DNA of 64,000 bases from Limisphaera sp026417315 (GCF_049537125.1 NZ_JBMVQY010000004.1:186001-250000); one strand, 5' to 3'; positions 9,497 through 19,103 are shown, counted from the first letter of the stretch. Notes: generated by a model from the letters alone, not told the origin. Numbers and translations: made by a program.

Positions 9497-10255
9497 TTAC
9501 TGGGCGGTCCAACCGCCGTCGATCCGGATGTCCGTGCCCGTAATCCAACCGGCTGCCTCGGAACAGAGATAGAGCGCCAGAGCGGCGATTTCTTCCTCCC
9601 GCCCCCAGCGGCCCAGAGGGATGCGCGCGGTGAATTCGCGGTTGAGATCCGGGTTTTCCAACAGGGGCCGGTTCATCTCGGTTGCGACCGGGCCCGGACT
9701 GATGCCATTGACGGTAATGCCCTCGGGCGCCAGTTCCAGGGCGAGGGCCCTGGTAAAACCGAGCAAGCCGGTTTTGCTTGCCGCATAGGCGGTACGGCCC
9801 GGCAGTGCCACATGGCTCATGATGGAGGTCAGATTGAGAATGCGGCCGTAACCTTGACCGCGCATGAGGGGAATGAAAGCCCGGCACACCAGGAAAACGC
9901 CGGTCAAATTCGTGTCCAGCACCTGACGCCACTCGGGCAGTGTGAATTCGGTGATGGGCTTGCGGATGTTGATGCCGGCGGAGTTGACCAGAATATGCAC
10001 CGCACCGAATGCGGCGCGCACCTGCTCGGCCGCTGCAGCGACCTGGGCTTCTGAAGCGACATCGCAAGGCAATGCAAGGGCACGGCGGCCGGTGGCCTCG
10101 ATTTCTCCCGCGACGTTGCGCAACGCAGCGGCGTCGCGGGCCATCAGAACGACGTCGGCTCCTGCCCCGGCCAGGGCCCGGGCAATGGCGCGGCCCAGAC
10201 CCCGACTGGCCCCGGTGACGACGGCAACTCTCCCCGACAACGATCTGCAGCTCAT
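9497..10255 (-). CDS. SDR-family oxidoreductase
   Basis: A 252-residue classical short-chain dehydrogenase/reductase, cytoplasmic, NAD(P)-dependent. The cofactor motif TGASRGLG is at residues 14-21, NSAG at 91-94, Asn116, and the Ser144-Tyr157-Lys161 catalytic triad (SIMSHVALPGRTAYAASK) are all present. It ends in IDGGWTAQ, a common SDR terminus. The sequence is close to the gluconate 5-dehydrogenase / 3-oxoacyl-ACP reductase group, but the substrate cannot be fixed. The ATG at 10255 gives the standard start; no clear Shine-Dalgarno is seen. It converges with the GH43 gene and stands alone. Confidence 0.9.
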   Translation of the reverse strand: MSCRSLSGRVAVVTGASRGLGRAIARALAGAGADVVLMARDAAALRNVAGEIEATGRRALALPCDVASEAQVAAAAEQVRAAFGAVHILVNSAGINIRKPITEFTLPEWRQVLDTNLTGVFLVCRAFIPLMRGQGYGRILNLTSIMSHVALPGRTAYAASKTGLLGFTRALALELAPEGITVNGISPGPVATEMNRPLLENPDLNREFTARIPLGRWGREEEIAALALYLCSEAAGWITGTDIRIDGGWTAQ

Positions 10256-10614
10256 AGGAGAAAGGAGTGTGACGGCCCCGCGCCAACGCGCCAATTCGAA
10301 AGAGCGGAGATCTCCACGCTCGGCGGGTCTGGGGAAAAGCGAGTTGCGACGGGGGCGGTCCGGCAACCGGTCCCGACTTTCAAGGAGCGCAAGCCACGGC
10401 TCACCACGCGGGTGAAGGCACAAGGAACGTGCGATAAAGGGAAGGCCTGGGTGCGAAAGAAGGCGGGGGACTTTTGAAAAAGCCCGGCAGCCCGAGGTTC
10501 GAGATTTGGTGCGGTGCAGTGGGGACCACTGCTTTACGCCAATCAAGCCCCCGGCAGGGATGCGGCGGAACGCGTTTTCCCCGAGCGGCGTTGATTGGCG
10601 GGGCCCGAGAAGAC
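10256..10614. other. Intergenic region, nothing recognised
   Basis: About 360 bases between the SDR start and the end of the batE-like gene. It should hold the SDR promoter and any batDE terminator, but no clear hexamers or hairpin were seen. Confidence 0.45.
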
Positions 10615-11427
10615 TCAACCGGGGCCCAGCGGGATCAGTTGGTCTTCGGGGAGCCAGCCGCTCTGCTGGCCATCCGCTGTGACGCGGACCCAGCGATCTT
10701 TCCGATCCAAAATGCGGAGCTCGGCACCGTCGCGAACGGTGAACAGGGCAGGGGATTCCTCGAAAGGGCCACTGCGCACCTGGGCGTTTCCCACCACGAC
10801 CACTCCCATCGGGCGATGCAGCCGGAGCTGCACCGCAGCCACCAGGCAGGCGGCCGTGACCGCGGTGACCACACTACCGATCCAAACCCAGGGGGCGAGA
10901 CGAGTTTTCCATGCGGGGCGTACCTGACGGAGCGTCAGTAACAGCATGGTCCCCCAGAAGGGCACCAGCACCAGGATCGTCCACTTGTTCAGCGTGAGCC
11001 GTTCGAACGCCGCCTCGTACCAGGAGGGTCGCCATGTGGCGCCCTGGACCTGTTGGCGCGCGAAGTGCAGATTCGCTCGCACCTCGGGGTCTCGCGGGGC
11101 CCACTGCAGCGCCAACCGGTAACTGGCGATCGCCCGCCCGATTTGGCCGCCTTTGAACCAGGCGTTGCCCAGGTTGTAAAGCAGGGCTGACGAGAGCAGC
11201 CCGCGGTTTTGCAGTTCCTCATAGGCCCGGGCCGCTTCCAGGAACCGACCCTGCTCATAAAGCCGGTTGGCGGCCTCGAACGCTGCGTCCGCACCGTCCA
11301 CGATGTCGGCGCGGGTCCATGCGACCAGCGCCGCAAACAGCGTCCAAGCGCAAATCCCCCAGAAACGAATCGCCTTCCGGAACGGGCAGTGCGTGCGGCC
11401 TGGGAGAAAGACACCCAACGGGCTCAT
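10615..11427 (-). CDS. BatE-like TPR and SH3 membrane protein
   Basis: A 270-residue membrane protein. A hydrophobic N-terminal segment (about 22-39) is followed by TPR-like repeats (about 45-125, AAFEAANRLYEQGRFLEAAR and LLYNLGNAWFKGGQIGRAIA). Two membrane helices follow (about 147-165 and 178-200), then a bacterial SH3 domain with VRSGPFEESPALF and WLPEDQLIPL. This is the layout of BatE of the Bat aerotolerance group. Its ATG overlaps the batD-like stop by four bases (ATGA), so the two are almost certainly co-translated. The moxR, batA and batB genes that usually accompany them are not next door. Confidence 0.8.
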   Translation of the reverse strand: MSPLGVFLPGRTHCPFRKAIRFWGICAWTLFAALVAWTRADIVDGADAAFEAANRLYEQGRFLEAARAYEELQNRGLLSSALLYNLGNAWFKGGQIGRAIASYRLALQWAPRDPEVRANLHFARQQVQGATWRPSWYEAAFERLTLNKWTILVLVPFWGTMLLLTLRQVRPAWKTRLAPWVWIGSVVTAVTAACLVAAVQLRLHRPMGVVVVGNAQVRSGPFEESPALFTVRDGAELRILDRKDRWVRVTADGQQSGWLPEDQLIPLGPG

Positions 11428-13247
11428 GGCTCGAATTGCTCGAGTTGCCGGAGAATCTCCTCTGCCTCGGCACAAAGGGCGGGGAGCTCCGTCGTAGAAC
11501 CGCCCGGGGCATAGCGAGCTTGATTGCAGAGCTGGAAGAGATGATGCAAGCGTGCACAAAGCTCGGGCGACAATCCCGCCGGGCGCAGTTTCTCTTCGAT
11601 GACCGCCTCGGTGATGGCCGAGGGAGGTGTGTCCAGGCGCTCTCCGATGTGCTCCTGCAGGAGACGGAACAGCGTCGCATAGAAAGCCTCGGCCGGCCCT
11701 GTCACGGACAACCGGCGCAATTCGTGCCATGCGTCTCGAATGCGACGGCGCGCCTGCCGTTGACGCACCCGACGGGGATCGGCTGCCAGGGCATCGAGAC
11801 GCCGTCGCCAGATCAGTGCGCCGGCCCATGCCAGCACGGGCAGGCTGTTGACCATCCAAAAGGCAGGTTGTTGGACCCATGGCGGAGCCGCGGCGGTGAG
11901 CGGCCCCAGATGCTGTTTCAGGCCAAGGATGTCACGGGTGACGGCCGGCGGTGCCTCCGACGATGACCGGCCTGCGGCCAGCACCGGCATGGGCGTGGCC
12001 GCGCCTGGTCGAACGCTCAAGGGCACCGCGTCGGACATGAGCCGGCGATACACGCGCGCCTCGGGATCGAAATAGGCGAATCGCAGCGGCGGCAGTGCTT
12101 GTACATCGGCAGCCTGGGGCGCAACGATCAACTCGAAGGTCTTGGTCCCTTCCAGCCCCAGCGGGTCCGTGGTCTCCACTTTGGACGTCGGGGGGTAGGT
12201 CTTGAAGGCCTGCCAGTCCGGCTGCTCGGGCAGTTGCAGGGCTTCCAACATACCGCGGCCCCGCAGGGTGACTTTCACCGTGATGGGGTCGCCCACGGTG
12301 ACGTTCGTGGGGGCGGCCTGCAGCGAAAGCGTGAACTGCCCCACGGCACCCTTGAATTCGGGAGGCCGGCCTTCGGTGGGCAGCGGCAGGACCTGCACCG
12401 TCTGCGGTTCGGCGGAGAGGGAAACGGGTTTGCTGTCCGTGAAGCGGATGAAACCAAAGCCCAGCCCGGCCAGGGGATCCCGACGTCGGCCACCTTCGGG
12501 GGTCACCTCGGCCACGAAGCTGCAATCCACCGGCCCGAGGGTGAGCGTGCCAGGTTTGGCGGCCACCAGGGCGTGCACGATGGGGATCACCGTAAACTGG
12601 CCGTATTCGTTGCGCTCGACGCGGTTGGGCAGGCGCACCTGTTTCAATTGAGTACAGGACTCGGTTTGCAGCGGGGACATTTGGACGTTGCCGATGTTCT
12701 CGACGGTATCGCGCAGACAGAGATGGACCTCGACGGTGAATGCTTCCCCCACATAGAGCGGCCGCTGCGGTACGATCAGTCGCAAGTAGGCCAGTTGGGT
12801 GCGAGGGTCGCTCCGCACCACGCGCAGCACCACCGGGGCGCTGGTCAGCATTTCGTCGCCGACCTGAACCTGCAGTGCGGGAATCACGTACTCGCCGGGT
12901 TGCCGTGCCAGCAGGGTGTAGAGGAAACTGGTGGTGCTGCTGATGCGTCCGTTGCTGACGATGACCTGTCGGGACGGTCCCACGTAGCTGACCTGGAGAT
13001 TGGGAAGGTCGGGCAGGTCCGGCGGTTGGGCCGGTTCGCCCCCGATGAAGGTCAGCGTCAAGGTCGCCGGCTCACCCACGGGTACAACCGCACGGTCTAG
13101 TTCCGCCGTGAAGCTCGCCGCTGCGCAGGACAGCACCAGGCCGAACGCGCACACCGCCGCCGGCCAGAGACGACGGCTGCGAATCCGAACCGGGATGTGC
13201 CCGGGCTCAGGACTCCTCAGCTTTGCTGTCATGCTGCGTTGAGTCAT
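11424..13247 (-). CDS. BatD-like oxygen-tolerance protein
   Basis: About 607 residues. A signal peptide with an Arg-rich n-region (IRSRRLWPAAVCAFGLVLS) leads into several beta domains of the BatD family, including the typical GEPATLTLTFIGG and VGDPITVKVTLRGRGM stretches. One membrane helix lies near residues 470-490 (AFWMVNSLPVLAWAGALIW), followed by a helical cytoplasmic C-terminus. BatD proteins are periplasmic-facing parts of the Bat complex, linked to aerotolerance and envelope stress; the molecular role is not settled. Start choice is between ATG codons at 13247 and 13232, neither with a strong ribosome site. Co-translated with the downstream batE-like gene. Confidence 0.82.
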   Translation of the reverse strand: MTQRSMTAKLRSPEPGHIPVRIRSRRLWPAAVCAFGLVLSCAAASFTAELDRAVVPVGEPATLTLTFIGGEPAQPPDLPDLPNLQVSYVGPSRQVIVSNGRISSTTSFLYTLLARQPGEYVIPALQVQVGDEMLTSAPVVLRVVRSDPRTQLAYLRLIVPQRPLYVGEAFTVEVHLCLRDTVENIGNVQMSPLQTESCTQLKQVRLPNRVERNEYGQFTVIPIVHALVAAKPGTLTLGPVDCSFVAEVTPEGGRRRDPLAGLGFGFIRFTDSKPVSLSAEPQTVQVLPLPTEGRPPEFKGAVGQFTLSLQAAPTNVTVGDPITVKVTLRGRGMLEALQLPEQPDWQAFKTYPPTSKVETTDPLGLEGTKTFELIVAPQAADVQALPPLRFAYFDPEARVYRRLMSDAVPLSVRPGAATPMPVLAAGRSSSEAPPAVTRDILGLKQHLGPLTAAAPPWVQQPAFWMVNSLPVLAWAGALIWRRRLDALAADPRRVRQRQARRRIRDAWHELRRLSVTGPAEAFYATLFRLLQEHIGERLDTPPSAITEAVIEEKLRPAGLSPELCARLHHLFQLCNQARYAPGGSTTELPALCAEAEEILRQLEQFEP

Positions 13248-13436
13248 TCTGCCGGCGAACGCACAAGATGCAAGCGCACGGGCCCGTGGAGCGCGGTTCT
13301 GCCCGAATCCCTGGCGAGCCATCCGGAGCGGTTTTTGACGTGGGATTTGGGAGTGTTCCAAACGAGGTTCCTCCCGCAAGGGTCGCGAAGGGCTCGGGTT
13401 GAGTGCCGGCGCGGCCGACCCCACACGTGGCAGATG

Positions 13437-14462
13437 CTACCCGGGGAGGGCTTGTCCTTCGGCTGTCGATGAGGGCGGCTGCCAGGAGGTCTCCAATCCC
13501 AGGGTCGCCATGTGCCATCCTCGCATCCGGCGTTCCAGGACCAGCGCTTGCAAGTCCGGCCAGCCGTGCTTCAACAAGGCCAGGCCCCTCTCCCCCAGAA
13601 CCAGCAACGCCGTGGAGAGCGCATCTGCGTCGGTGGGCGAGGCCGTCACCACGGCCGCCAGGACCGCCCCGGCCACCGGCCGGCCGGTACGCGGGTCCAA
13701 CACATGTCCGTGGAAGCCGGATTCGTCCTCGAACGCCTTGCCCCAAACAGCCGATACGGACAGCGCGCGATCACGGAGCGCAATGACCGCCAGCGGTGGG
13801 ACATTCTTTCCGCGCAATTGGGGCGGTGGCTCCACCGCGACCTGCCAGGCTGGTTGATCGGGCGGGCTTCCGAGGGCATAGACGGTACTGGTGCCACCAT
13901 GGATCAAAGCGCTGCAAACCCCGGCCTCGCGCAACACTTCCGCGGCCTGCTCGATGGCGTAGCCTTTGCCGATTCCTCCCAGATCGACCTTCATGCCCGG
14001 TTGACGGAATCGGGCCGTGCGGTTGGCCACGTCCAATTCCAGATTGCGGCTGCCCACGCATCGAAGGGCCGCTGCGATGGCCTCCGGCGGGGGGCGCCGC
14101 CCGGTCCCGCCGATGAATCCCCAGCATTCCATCAACGGGGCCACGGTCACATCGAACGCCCCACCGGTTGCCTCGGACAATACGCACGCCCGGCGGAGCA
14201 GCTCCCACACTTCGGGGAGCAATCGAACCGGCTGGTCTGGCGTCGAGCGGTTGAGGCGGGCGATTTCGCTGTCCGTCCGGTACAGGCTCAGTCGCGCTTC
14301 CAGGCGCTCCACCTCGGCCAGGGCCTCCTCGGCGGCGGCGCGCAGCGCCTCGGCTCGGGACCCGTAAAGCAGGATCTCGAACCGCGTGGCCATGGCCATC
14401 AGGGCCACTCGAACCGACTCGGCACCTCGGCTGTCCTCCGGGGACATAAATCGTGATTCCAT
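13437..14462 (-). CDS. apbE: FAD:protein FMN transferase (ApbE family)
   Basis: A 341-residue ApbE-family protein, which attaches FMN covalently to Thr or Ser of target flavoproteins using FAD and Mg2+. Diagnostic segments are VDLGGIGKGYAIEQ, the substrate loop around LIHGGTSTVYALG, the HVLDPRTGRP motif and the metal-binding SPTDADALSTALLVLG. There is no obvious lipoprotein Cys or signal, unlike many ApbE proteins, so the cellular side is unclear. The start at ATG 14462 has AGGAC upstream; ATG codons at 14486 and 14447 are alternatives. It lies 30 bases after the lysE-like gene and may belong to the same transcript. No recognisable flavinylated target is nearby. Confidence 0.93.
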   Translation of the reverse strand: MESRFMSPEDSRGAESVRVALMAMATRFEILLYGSRAEALRAAAEEALAEVERLEARLSLYRTDSEIARLNRSTPDQPVRLLPEVWELLRRACVLSEATGGAFDVTVAPLMECWGFIGGTGRRPPPEAIAAALRCVGSRNLELDVANRTARFRQPGMKVDLGGIGKGYAIEQAAEVLREAGVCSALIHGGTSTVYALGSPPDQPAWQVAVEPPPQLRGKNVPPLAVIALRDRALSVSAVWGKAFEDESGFHGHVLDPRTGRPVAGAVLAAVVTASPTDADALSTALLVLGERGLALLKHGWPDLQALVLERRMRGWHMATLGLETSWQPPSSTAEGQALPG

Positions 14463-14492
14463 GCGAGGTCCTGCCCGCCGCCGCAACCCGGC

Positions 14493-15185
14493 TCACGGGT
14501 GCCGGTGAATGGCCAGTTGCCATGCGATGTGACTGCCGTGCAGAGCAGCCAACAGAAGCAGGACCACTCCGGAAGCCCGCTCCATTAGTAACAAGGCGCG
14601 ATCGCTCAGCCGCCCGTGTCCTCGTGCTGCTGCCCAACTCAAGCCGGCAAACCAAACCGTGGTCGCCACGGCCACCCCGGCCACACAGGCCCCCTTGCCC
14701 CAGCCGTTCGCGGCCACCCAACCGCGCGCCAGAAAGTTCCCCGCCAGGATGATCCAAAACAGCAGGACTCCGGGATTGGCCAGTGTCCGCACCCAGCCCA
14801 CCATGAAGGCCGAGTGCGGATGAAATCGCTCCTCCAGCCGCGCCTCCAGCCGGGTTTCCAGGCGGCCGCCCGCCGACACCTGGGCCGCGGTCGTCACCGA
14901 CCGCGTCAGCAAAAACTTCAGCCCCAGAAACACCAGGAACAAGAAGCTGAACACCTCCATGAAGCTTTCCACCAGCGGCCGGCCGAAAAAGGAGGAGACC
15001 CCCGCGAAGGCCAGTCCGCAGTACAGCACCTCCATGCAGGCGGCGCCCAGGCCTATGAACAGGCCGCGTCGAAATCCCCAGCGGGCCGCCTCGTTCAGAA
15101 TCGTAAGATTGACCGGCCCGACGGGAATGGACAACAGGAGCCCGCTGATCAGACCGGTGACGGCCGAAACCGCTATCTCGCGCAC
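14493..15185 (-). CDS. LysE/RhtB-family exporter
   Basis: A 230-residue membrane protein with six likely helices. The family signature follows the start (SGLLLSIPVGPVNLTILNEA), as in amino-acid exporters of the LysE superfamily. A hydrophilic loop rich in Arg and Glu sits in the middle (about 100-125). I chose the GTG at 15185 because GGAGG lies nine bases upstream and the frame runs straight into the first helix. This start overlaps the end of pssA by 13 bases, implying coupling. The exported substrate is unknown. Confidence 0.82.
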   Translation of the reverse strand: MREIAVSAVTGLISGLLLSIPVGPVNLTILNEAARWGFRRGLFIGLGAACMEVLYCGLAFAGVSSFFGRPLVESFMEVFSFLFLVFLGLKFLLTRSVTTAAQVSAGGRLETRLEARLEERFHPHSAFMVGWVRTLANPGVLLFWIILAGNFLARGWVAANGWGKGACVAGVAVATTVWFAGLSWAAARGHGRLSDRALLLMERASGVVLLLLAALHGSHIAWQLAIHRHP

Positions 15186-16090
15186 CCTTTGGTTCCTCCA
15201 CTGCCCGGCGGCTCCCCGTTCCCCTCGCCTTCCTCTCCTTCGTCCTCGATTTCCCGCCGCAACGCCCGGGACAGCCGCGGTCGCACAAAGCCGTACACCA
15301 GATACGCCGTGAAGAAGCCGGGGAGCACGTAATAGAGAATCTTGTCCCGCAGAACCAGCAACATCCCCAGAAACAGTGCCGCGCCGATGGCCTTGGTAAA
15401 GGTGCTGGTGGCCCGCAATCCCAGGGACTTGAAACTGGGATAACGCACCGTGCTCACCATCATGATGGACAGGAACACCAGAACCACCGCCGGTACATAT
15501 TTCCACGGCCCCAGACTCCGTTCTCTCTCGTTCAAGTGGATGATCAGCAGGGTCAGCGAAACCACCAGGCCCGCCGCCGAGGGGATGGGAAACCCCACAA
15601 ACTCTTTGCCGCCCCCGTACCCTTGTGCGGCCAGCACGTTGAACCGTGCCAGACGAAAGGCGCCGCACAAAAGGTAAATCGAGGCAATGAACCATCCCAC
15701 CTGGGGATGGTTCACGAACACATCCGCCAATACCACCCGATGGACCAGGAAGGCCGGCGCCACGCCAAAGGAAATCAAATCCGCCAGCGAGTCGAACTCG
15801 CGTCCGAACGGACTGTCCACTCCGCCCATCCGGGCCACCCGACCGTCGAACAGATCGAAGATGCAGGCCAACAGGATGAACGCCATGGCCAGCTTGATCG
15901 GCGCCCAATTGATGACCCCTTCCGGCGAGGGCGTCAGATCCGCCTCCACGATCTTGGTCAGCGCCACGAATCCGCAGAACAAGTTCCCCGCCGTCAGCAG
16001 GTTGGGCAGGAAATAGATCTGCAGCCGCTGATCGGGCTCGTCCGCCCAACCTGTCTCGGGGCTTTGCCTGGTTGCGTTGCCCGCCCGCAT
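15173..16090 (-). CDS. pssA: CDP-diacylglycerol-serine O-phosphatidyltransferase
   Basis: A 305-residue integral membrane enzyme that makes phosphatidylserine from CDP-diacylglycerol and L-serine. The CDP-alcohol phosphotransferase signature D-G-x2-A-R-x8-G-x3-D-x3-D is complete at residues 82-104 (Asp82, Gly83, Ala86, Arg87, Gly96, Asp100, Asp104). About eight helices follow the usual order. The C-terminus is a Glu/Gly-rich tail. It starts 13 bases after the psd stop, so pssA and psd form the two-step route to phosphatidylethanolamine in one operon, with psd first. Confidence 0.95.
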   Translation of the reverse strand: MRAGNATRQSPETGWADEPDQRLQIYFLPNLLTAGNLFCGFVALTKIVEADLTPSPEGVINWAPIKLAMAFILLACIFDLFDGRVARMGGVDSPFGREFDSLADLISFGVAPAFLVHRVVLADVFVNHPQVGWFIASIYLLCGAFRLARFNVLAAQGYGGGKEFVGFPIPSAAGLVVSLTLLIIHLNERERSLGPWKYVPAVVLVFLSIMMVSTVRYPSFKSLGLRATSTFTKAIGAALFLGMLLVLRDKILYYVLPGFFTAYLVYGFVRPRLSRALRREIEDEGEEGEGNGEPPGSGGTKGCAR

Positions 16091-16103
16091 GGGGGTCCGC
16101 CTC

Positions 16104-16790
16104 TTACTCCCACGTCGCCACCACCGTCTCTCCGCCTGCCACTCGATCGCCGGGTTTGACCCGAACCTTTGCCTGCAGGGGCAGGTACAGCTCGACCCTG
16201 GAGCCGAACTGGATCAAGCTGATGCGGTCGCCCTGGGCCACCTCGTCGCCCGCCTCCACAAAGGGCACGATCCGGCGCGCGATCAGCCCCGCGATCAGCC
16301 GCACTGCCACCTTCTCCCCCCGCGGCTCCGCGGTCTCCAGCCCCAGCAGGATGTTTTCGTTGTAGGCGCCGCTGTCCGTCCGCAGCGCGCTCACATAGGC
16401 TCCGGGCGTGTGCTTCTGATAGGCCACCCGCCCCGCCACCGGCGCGTATTGCACGTGGACGTCGAACACAGACAGAAACATGGAAATCCGATGACACTCG
16501 CCGCCCATGAACCGCGGCTCCGTCGTACGATCCACCACGTCCACCCGCCCATAGGCTGGTGCCACAATCAGACCCCGCCCGGAGGGCACCCGCGGAGTGG
16601 GGTCGCGAAAAAAGTACAACGTGAAAATGGCAAAAGCGGCCCAGATGGCCACCAGGAGAGTGGACAGGGTCAACACCAGGGAACCCAGCGTGCGAGCCAC
16701 CCACGCGGCCAGTAACACCAGCAGCAGCACCGCGAACGTCCAGCCCACCAATCGCAGCGCCGCCCGGCGCGCTTTGCCGGCATTGCTCAT
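16104..16790 (-). CDS. psd: Phosphatidylserine decarboxylase proenzyme
   Basis: A 228-residue proenzyme of the short PSD class. It decarboxylates phosphatidylserine to phosphatidylethanolamine at the inner membrane. Two membrane segments occupy about residues 14-60. The self-cleavage site is Gly196-Ser197 in LIQFGSRVEL, where Ser becomes the pyruvoyl group of the alpha chain. Other conserved parts are SMFLSVFDVHVQYAPVAG and NENILLG. The ATG at 16790 has GGGGG just upstream; a TTG 36 bases earlier is possible. First gene of psd-pssA. Confidence 0.94.
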   Translation of the reverse strand: MSNAGKARRAALRLVGWTFAVLLLVLLAAWVARTLGSLVLTLSTLLVAIWAAFAIFTLYFFRDPTPRVPSGRGLIVAPAYGRVDVVDRTTEPRFMGGECHRISMFLSVFDVHVQYAPVAGRVAYQKHTPGAYVSALRTDSGAYNENILLGLETAEPRGEKVAVRLIAGLIARRIVPFVEAGDEVAQGDRISLIQFGSRVELYLPLQAKVRVKPGDRVAGGETVVATWE

Positions 16791-17304
16791 ATGCCCCCAG
16801 CTTACGACCCCGCTCCTCTCCTTCAAGATCCAAACGGACGGCCGTCCTTGCCCTCATCTCAGGTCCGCCCCGGAGACGCTCCGGGGCCAGGGAAGTCGCT
16901 GGATTCCTGATCGAGCCTGCCCGCGGGCTCGAACAAGAGAAAGCTCATCACCATCTCCCCGGCAAACCCGCTTGCGACAGCTTGACTGCCCGGACCAAGA
17001 GGTCTGCAGCTCCCTTTGGTTGCCCGAGACGGGCGAGCGGGGAACCTGAAGCGCCGTCGCGGTGACGCGCGGCATGGGGAATCCGGCATCGCCTCTGCCC
17101 ATGTGTGGCCGGCGGCAGGACAAAATCCCCTGGAGCACCGATGCGAGTCCGCGCAACAGGGTTCACTGGCTGCATGTCCGCCCCGTACGCAGAGCCCAAG
17201 ACCACCAACGCGGGGTCCGCTGGCCCGTCCAGGGCACCCCGGCGTTCTTCGTGTTCCGCCAGTTTGCGCTTGGCAGGGGCACCGCGCTCCGACTTCCTGA
17301 AGTC
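16791..17304. other. Divergent intergenic region
   Basis: About 510 bases between psd (leftward) and the NIF3-like gene (rightward). It should hold both promoters, but no convincing hexamers or operators were found. The NIF3 frame is open well upstream, so part of this could be coding if that start is wrong. Confidence 0.4.
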
Positions 17305-18075
17305 GTGGCGAAACAGAAATGGGTGCCTCTGGAAACCATCGTGGAGTACTGCAACCGTGCCCTGGGAATCCCGGATTTTCCGGACTACGACGGGGCCTGG
17401 AACGGATTGCAGGTGGAAAACGACGGACGGGTCCACCGTCTGGCTGCGGCGGTGGATGCATCGGCCACCACCCTTCGCCTGGCAGCCGAAGCGGGTGCTG
17501 ACCTGCTCCTCGTCCATCACGGGCTCTTCTGGTCTTTGCGCCAGCCCTGGACCGGGGCCAATCGACAGCTCTGGCTGCTGCTGTCCGCCCACAACCTCGC
17601 CGTGTACAGTGCACACCTGCCCCTGGACGCTCATCCGCGTTGGGGCAACAACCGCGGTTTGTGCGCCGCCCTGGGCTGGCGACCGCGACGAAGGTTTTTC
17701 CTGTGGAAGGGCCGGCCCATCGGCTGGGAGGTTCACACGCGCCTCTCCCGCGCCGAATTGCATCGCAAACTTGAGCAAGCCGTCGGCGGCCCGGTTCGAT
17801 TGCTGGCCTGCGGCCCCGATCCCTGCCGCCGCATCGGCATCGTCACGGGCGGCGCCGGAAGCGAACTGCGACAAGCCGCGGTCGCAGGTCTGGACACCTT
17901 CATCACCGGCGAGGGCCCCCACTGGACGCATGCGCTGGCCGAAGAGCTCGGTTTGAACGTCTTTTACGCCGGGCATTACGCCACCGAGACCTTCGGCGTG
18001 AAAGCCCTGGCCGCGCACCTCTCCCGGCGATTCGGACTGTCTTGGGTTTTCTTGGATCACCCCAGCGGACTTTAA
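17305..18075 (+). CDS. NIF3-like metal-binding protein (GTP cyclohydrolase 1 type 2 family)
   Basis: About 256 residues from a GTG at 17305. The di-metal site residues of the NIF3 family are visible: LLVHHGLFW (His71, His72), SAHLPLDAHP (Asp108, His110), and near the C-terminus GEGPHWTHALAE and AGHYATE. The fold is known, but the cellular role of this widespread family is not. The start is uncertain: the frame is open to about 17062 and no good Shine-Dalgarno precedes 17305, but homologs begin near the LETIVEYCNRALG helix. It begins a possible run with the next two genes. Confidence 0.87.
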   Translation: MAKQKWVPLETIVEYCNRALGIPDFPDYDGAWNGLQVENDGRVHRLAAAVDASATTLRLAAEAGADLLLVHHGLFWSLRQPWTGANRQLWLLLSAHNLAVYSAHLPLDAHPRWGNNRGLCAALGWRPRRRFFLWKGRPIGWEVHTRLSRAELHRKLEQAVGGPVRLLACGPDPCRRIGIVTGGAGSELRQAAVAGLDTFITGEGPHWTHALAEELGLNVFYAGHYATETFGVKALAAHLSRRFGLSWVFLDHPSGL

Positions 18076-18124
18076 GTGCGGTTGCTTGTCGCCCGGGCCG
18101 GCCTCCGCGCATATTGCTCCAGAC

Positions 18125-19093
18125 ATGCAGACGCGGCTGCTCACTGTCATCCCCGTGTACAACGGCGAACGGTTCCTCGGGCGCACGCTGGCCTCGATCG
18201 CTGCGCAGACCGTGCGCCCGGACCAGATCGTGGTGCTGGACAACGGGTCCACCGACGGCACGGAGGCCGTGGTCCGCGCCTTCACGGGCTGTCCCTGTCA
18301 ATTCCTGCGCAATCCCACCAATCTCGGCCTGTTCGGCAATCTCAATCGCGCCCTCGATTTCGCCGCGCAAACGGAATACCTGCACCTGATGCCGGCGGAC
18401 GACGTCCTGAAGCCGCGCTTTTATGAAGTCATGCTGCGCACGCTCGATCCGTATCCGGCCCCGGCCCTGGCCTGGTGCCTGGACGAGCGCATCGACGAGG
18501 AGGATCGGCATCTGAGTGTCTCGGGTCGGCCCACGGGCGCTGTCCGACCGTGGTCGGTGGACGCGTACCTGCGCAAGAAGGCCGAAATTGGCAACCAGGC
18601 CCTGGCGGCAACGCTTTTCAAGACCGGACGTCAGCCGGCACCCTGCAGGTTCCGACTCGACATGCCGATCTTGGCGGACGTGGTGTTTTATGCGGAGTGG
18701 GGGCGGCTCAGCCGGGCCCGCATCGAGGTGGCGGAGGATCTGGTCCAATACCGGTGGCACGGCGGGAACATGAGCTGCGAGTTGATGCCCGGGCTTCAGG
18801 CCCTGGTCCTGGACGAATGGAAGACCATGCAACACATCGAGTCGCTCCGGGGGCACACCTCCCTCATTCGGCGTTGGAAACTTCAGGGTCTCTTCGGCGT
18901 CCGCACCGGGATCAAGGCACGGCGCATTCGGCAGCTCGGTCAAAAGGCCTACTCGCGCGAAATTGTTCAAGCCGGGCGGCGGATCTCCGGTTGGCCACTT
19001 TGGCTGGCCGCCCAATGTCTCGTGCACGCCCGGGATTGGATTGTCTACGGCCTGCTCGGGCGCCGGCGCCAGCCGCGGAACGTGTTCAGTTGA
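18125..19093 (+). CDS. Family 2 glycosyltransferase
   Basis: A 322-residue GT-A glycosyltransferase. It opens with the family 2 start LLTVIPVYNGERFLGRTLAS, then VVLDNGSTDGTEAVVRAF for the nucleotide site and MPADDVLKP as the DxD-type metal motif. No membrane helix is evident, so it is probably a cytoplasmic enzyme acting on a lipid-linked or envelope glycan; donor and acceptor are unknown. The ATG at 18125 starts right at the fold. It ends 10 bases before a SAM methyltransferase, and the pair suggests a small surface-glycan tailoring unit. Confidence 0.88.
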   Translation: MQTRLLTVIPVYNGERFLGRTLASIAAQTVRPDQIVVLDNGSTDGTEAVVRAFTGCPCQFLRNPTNLGLFGNLNRALDFAAQTEYLHLMPADDVLKPRFYEVMLRTLDPYPAPALAWCLDERIDEEDRHLSVSGRPTGAVRPWSVDAYLRKKAEIGNQALAATLFKTGRQPAPCRFRLDMPILADVVFYAEWGRLSRARIEVAEDLVQYRWHGGNMSCELMPGLQALVLDEWKTMQHIESLRGHTSLIRRWKLQGLFGVRTGIKARRIRQLGQKAYSREIVQAGRRISGWPLWLAAQCLVHARDWIVYGLLGRRRQPRNVFS

Positions 19094-19103
19094 ACCACGC
19101 CGC

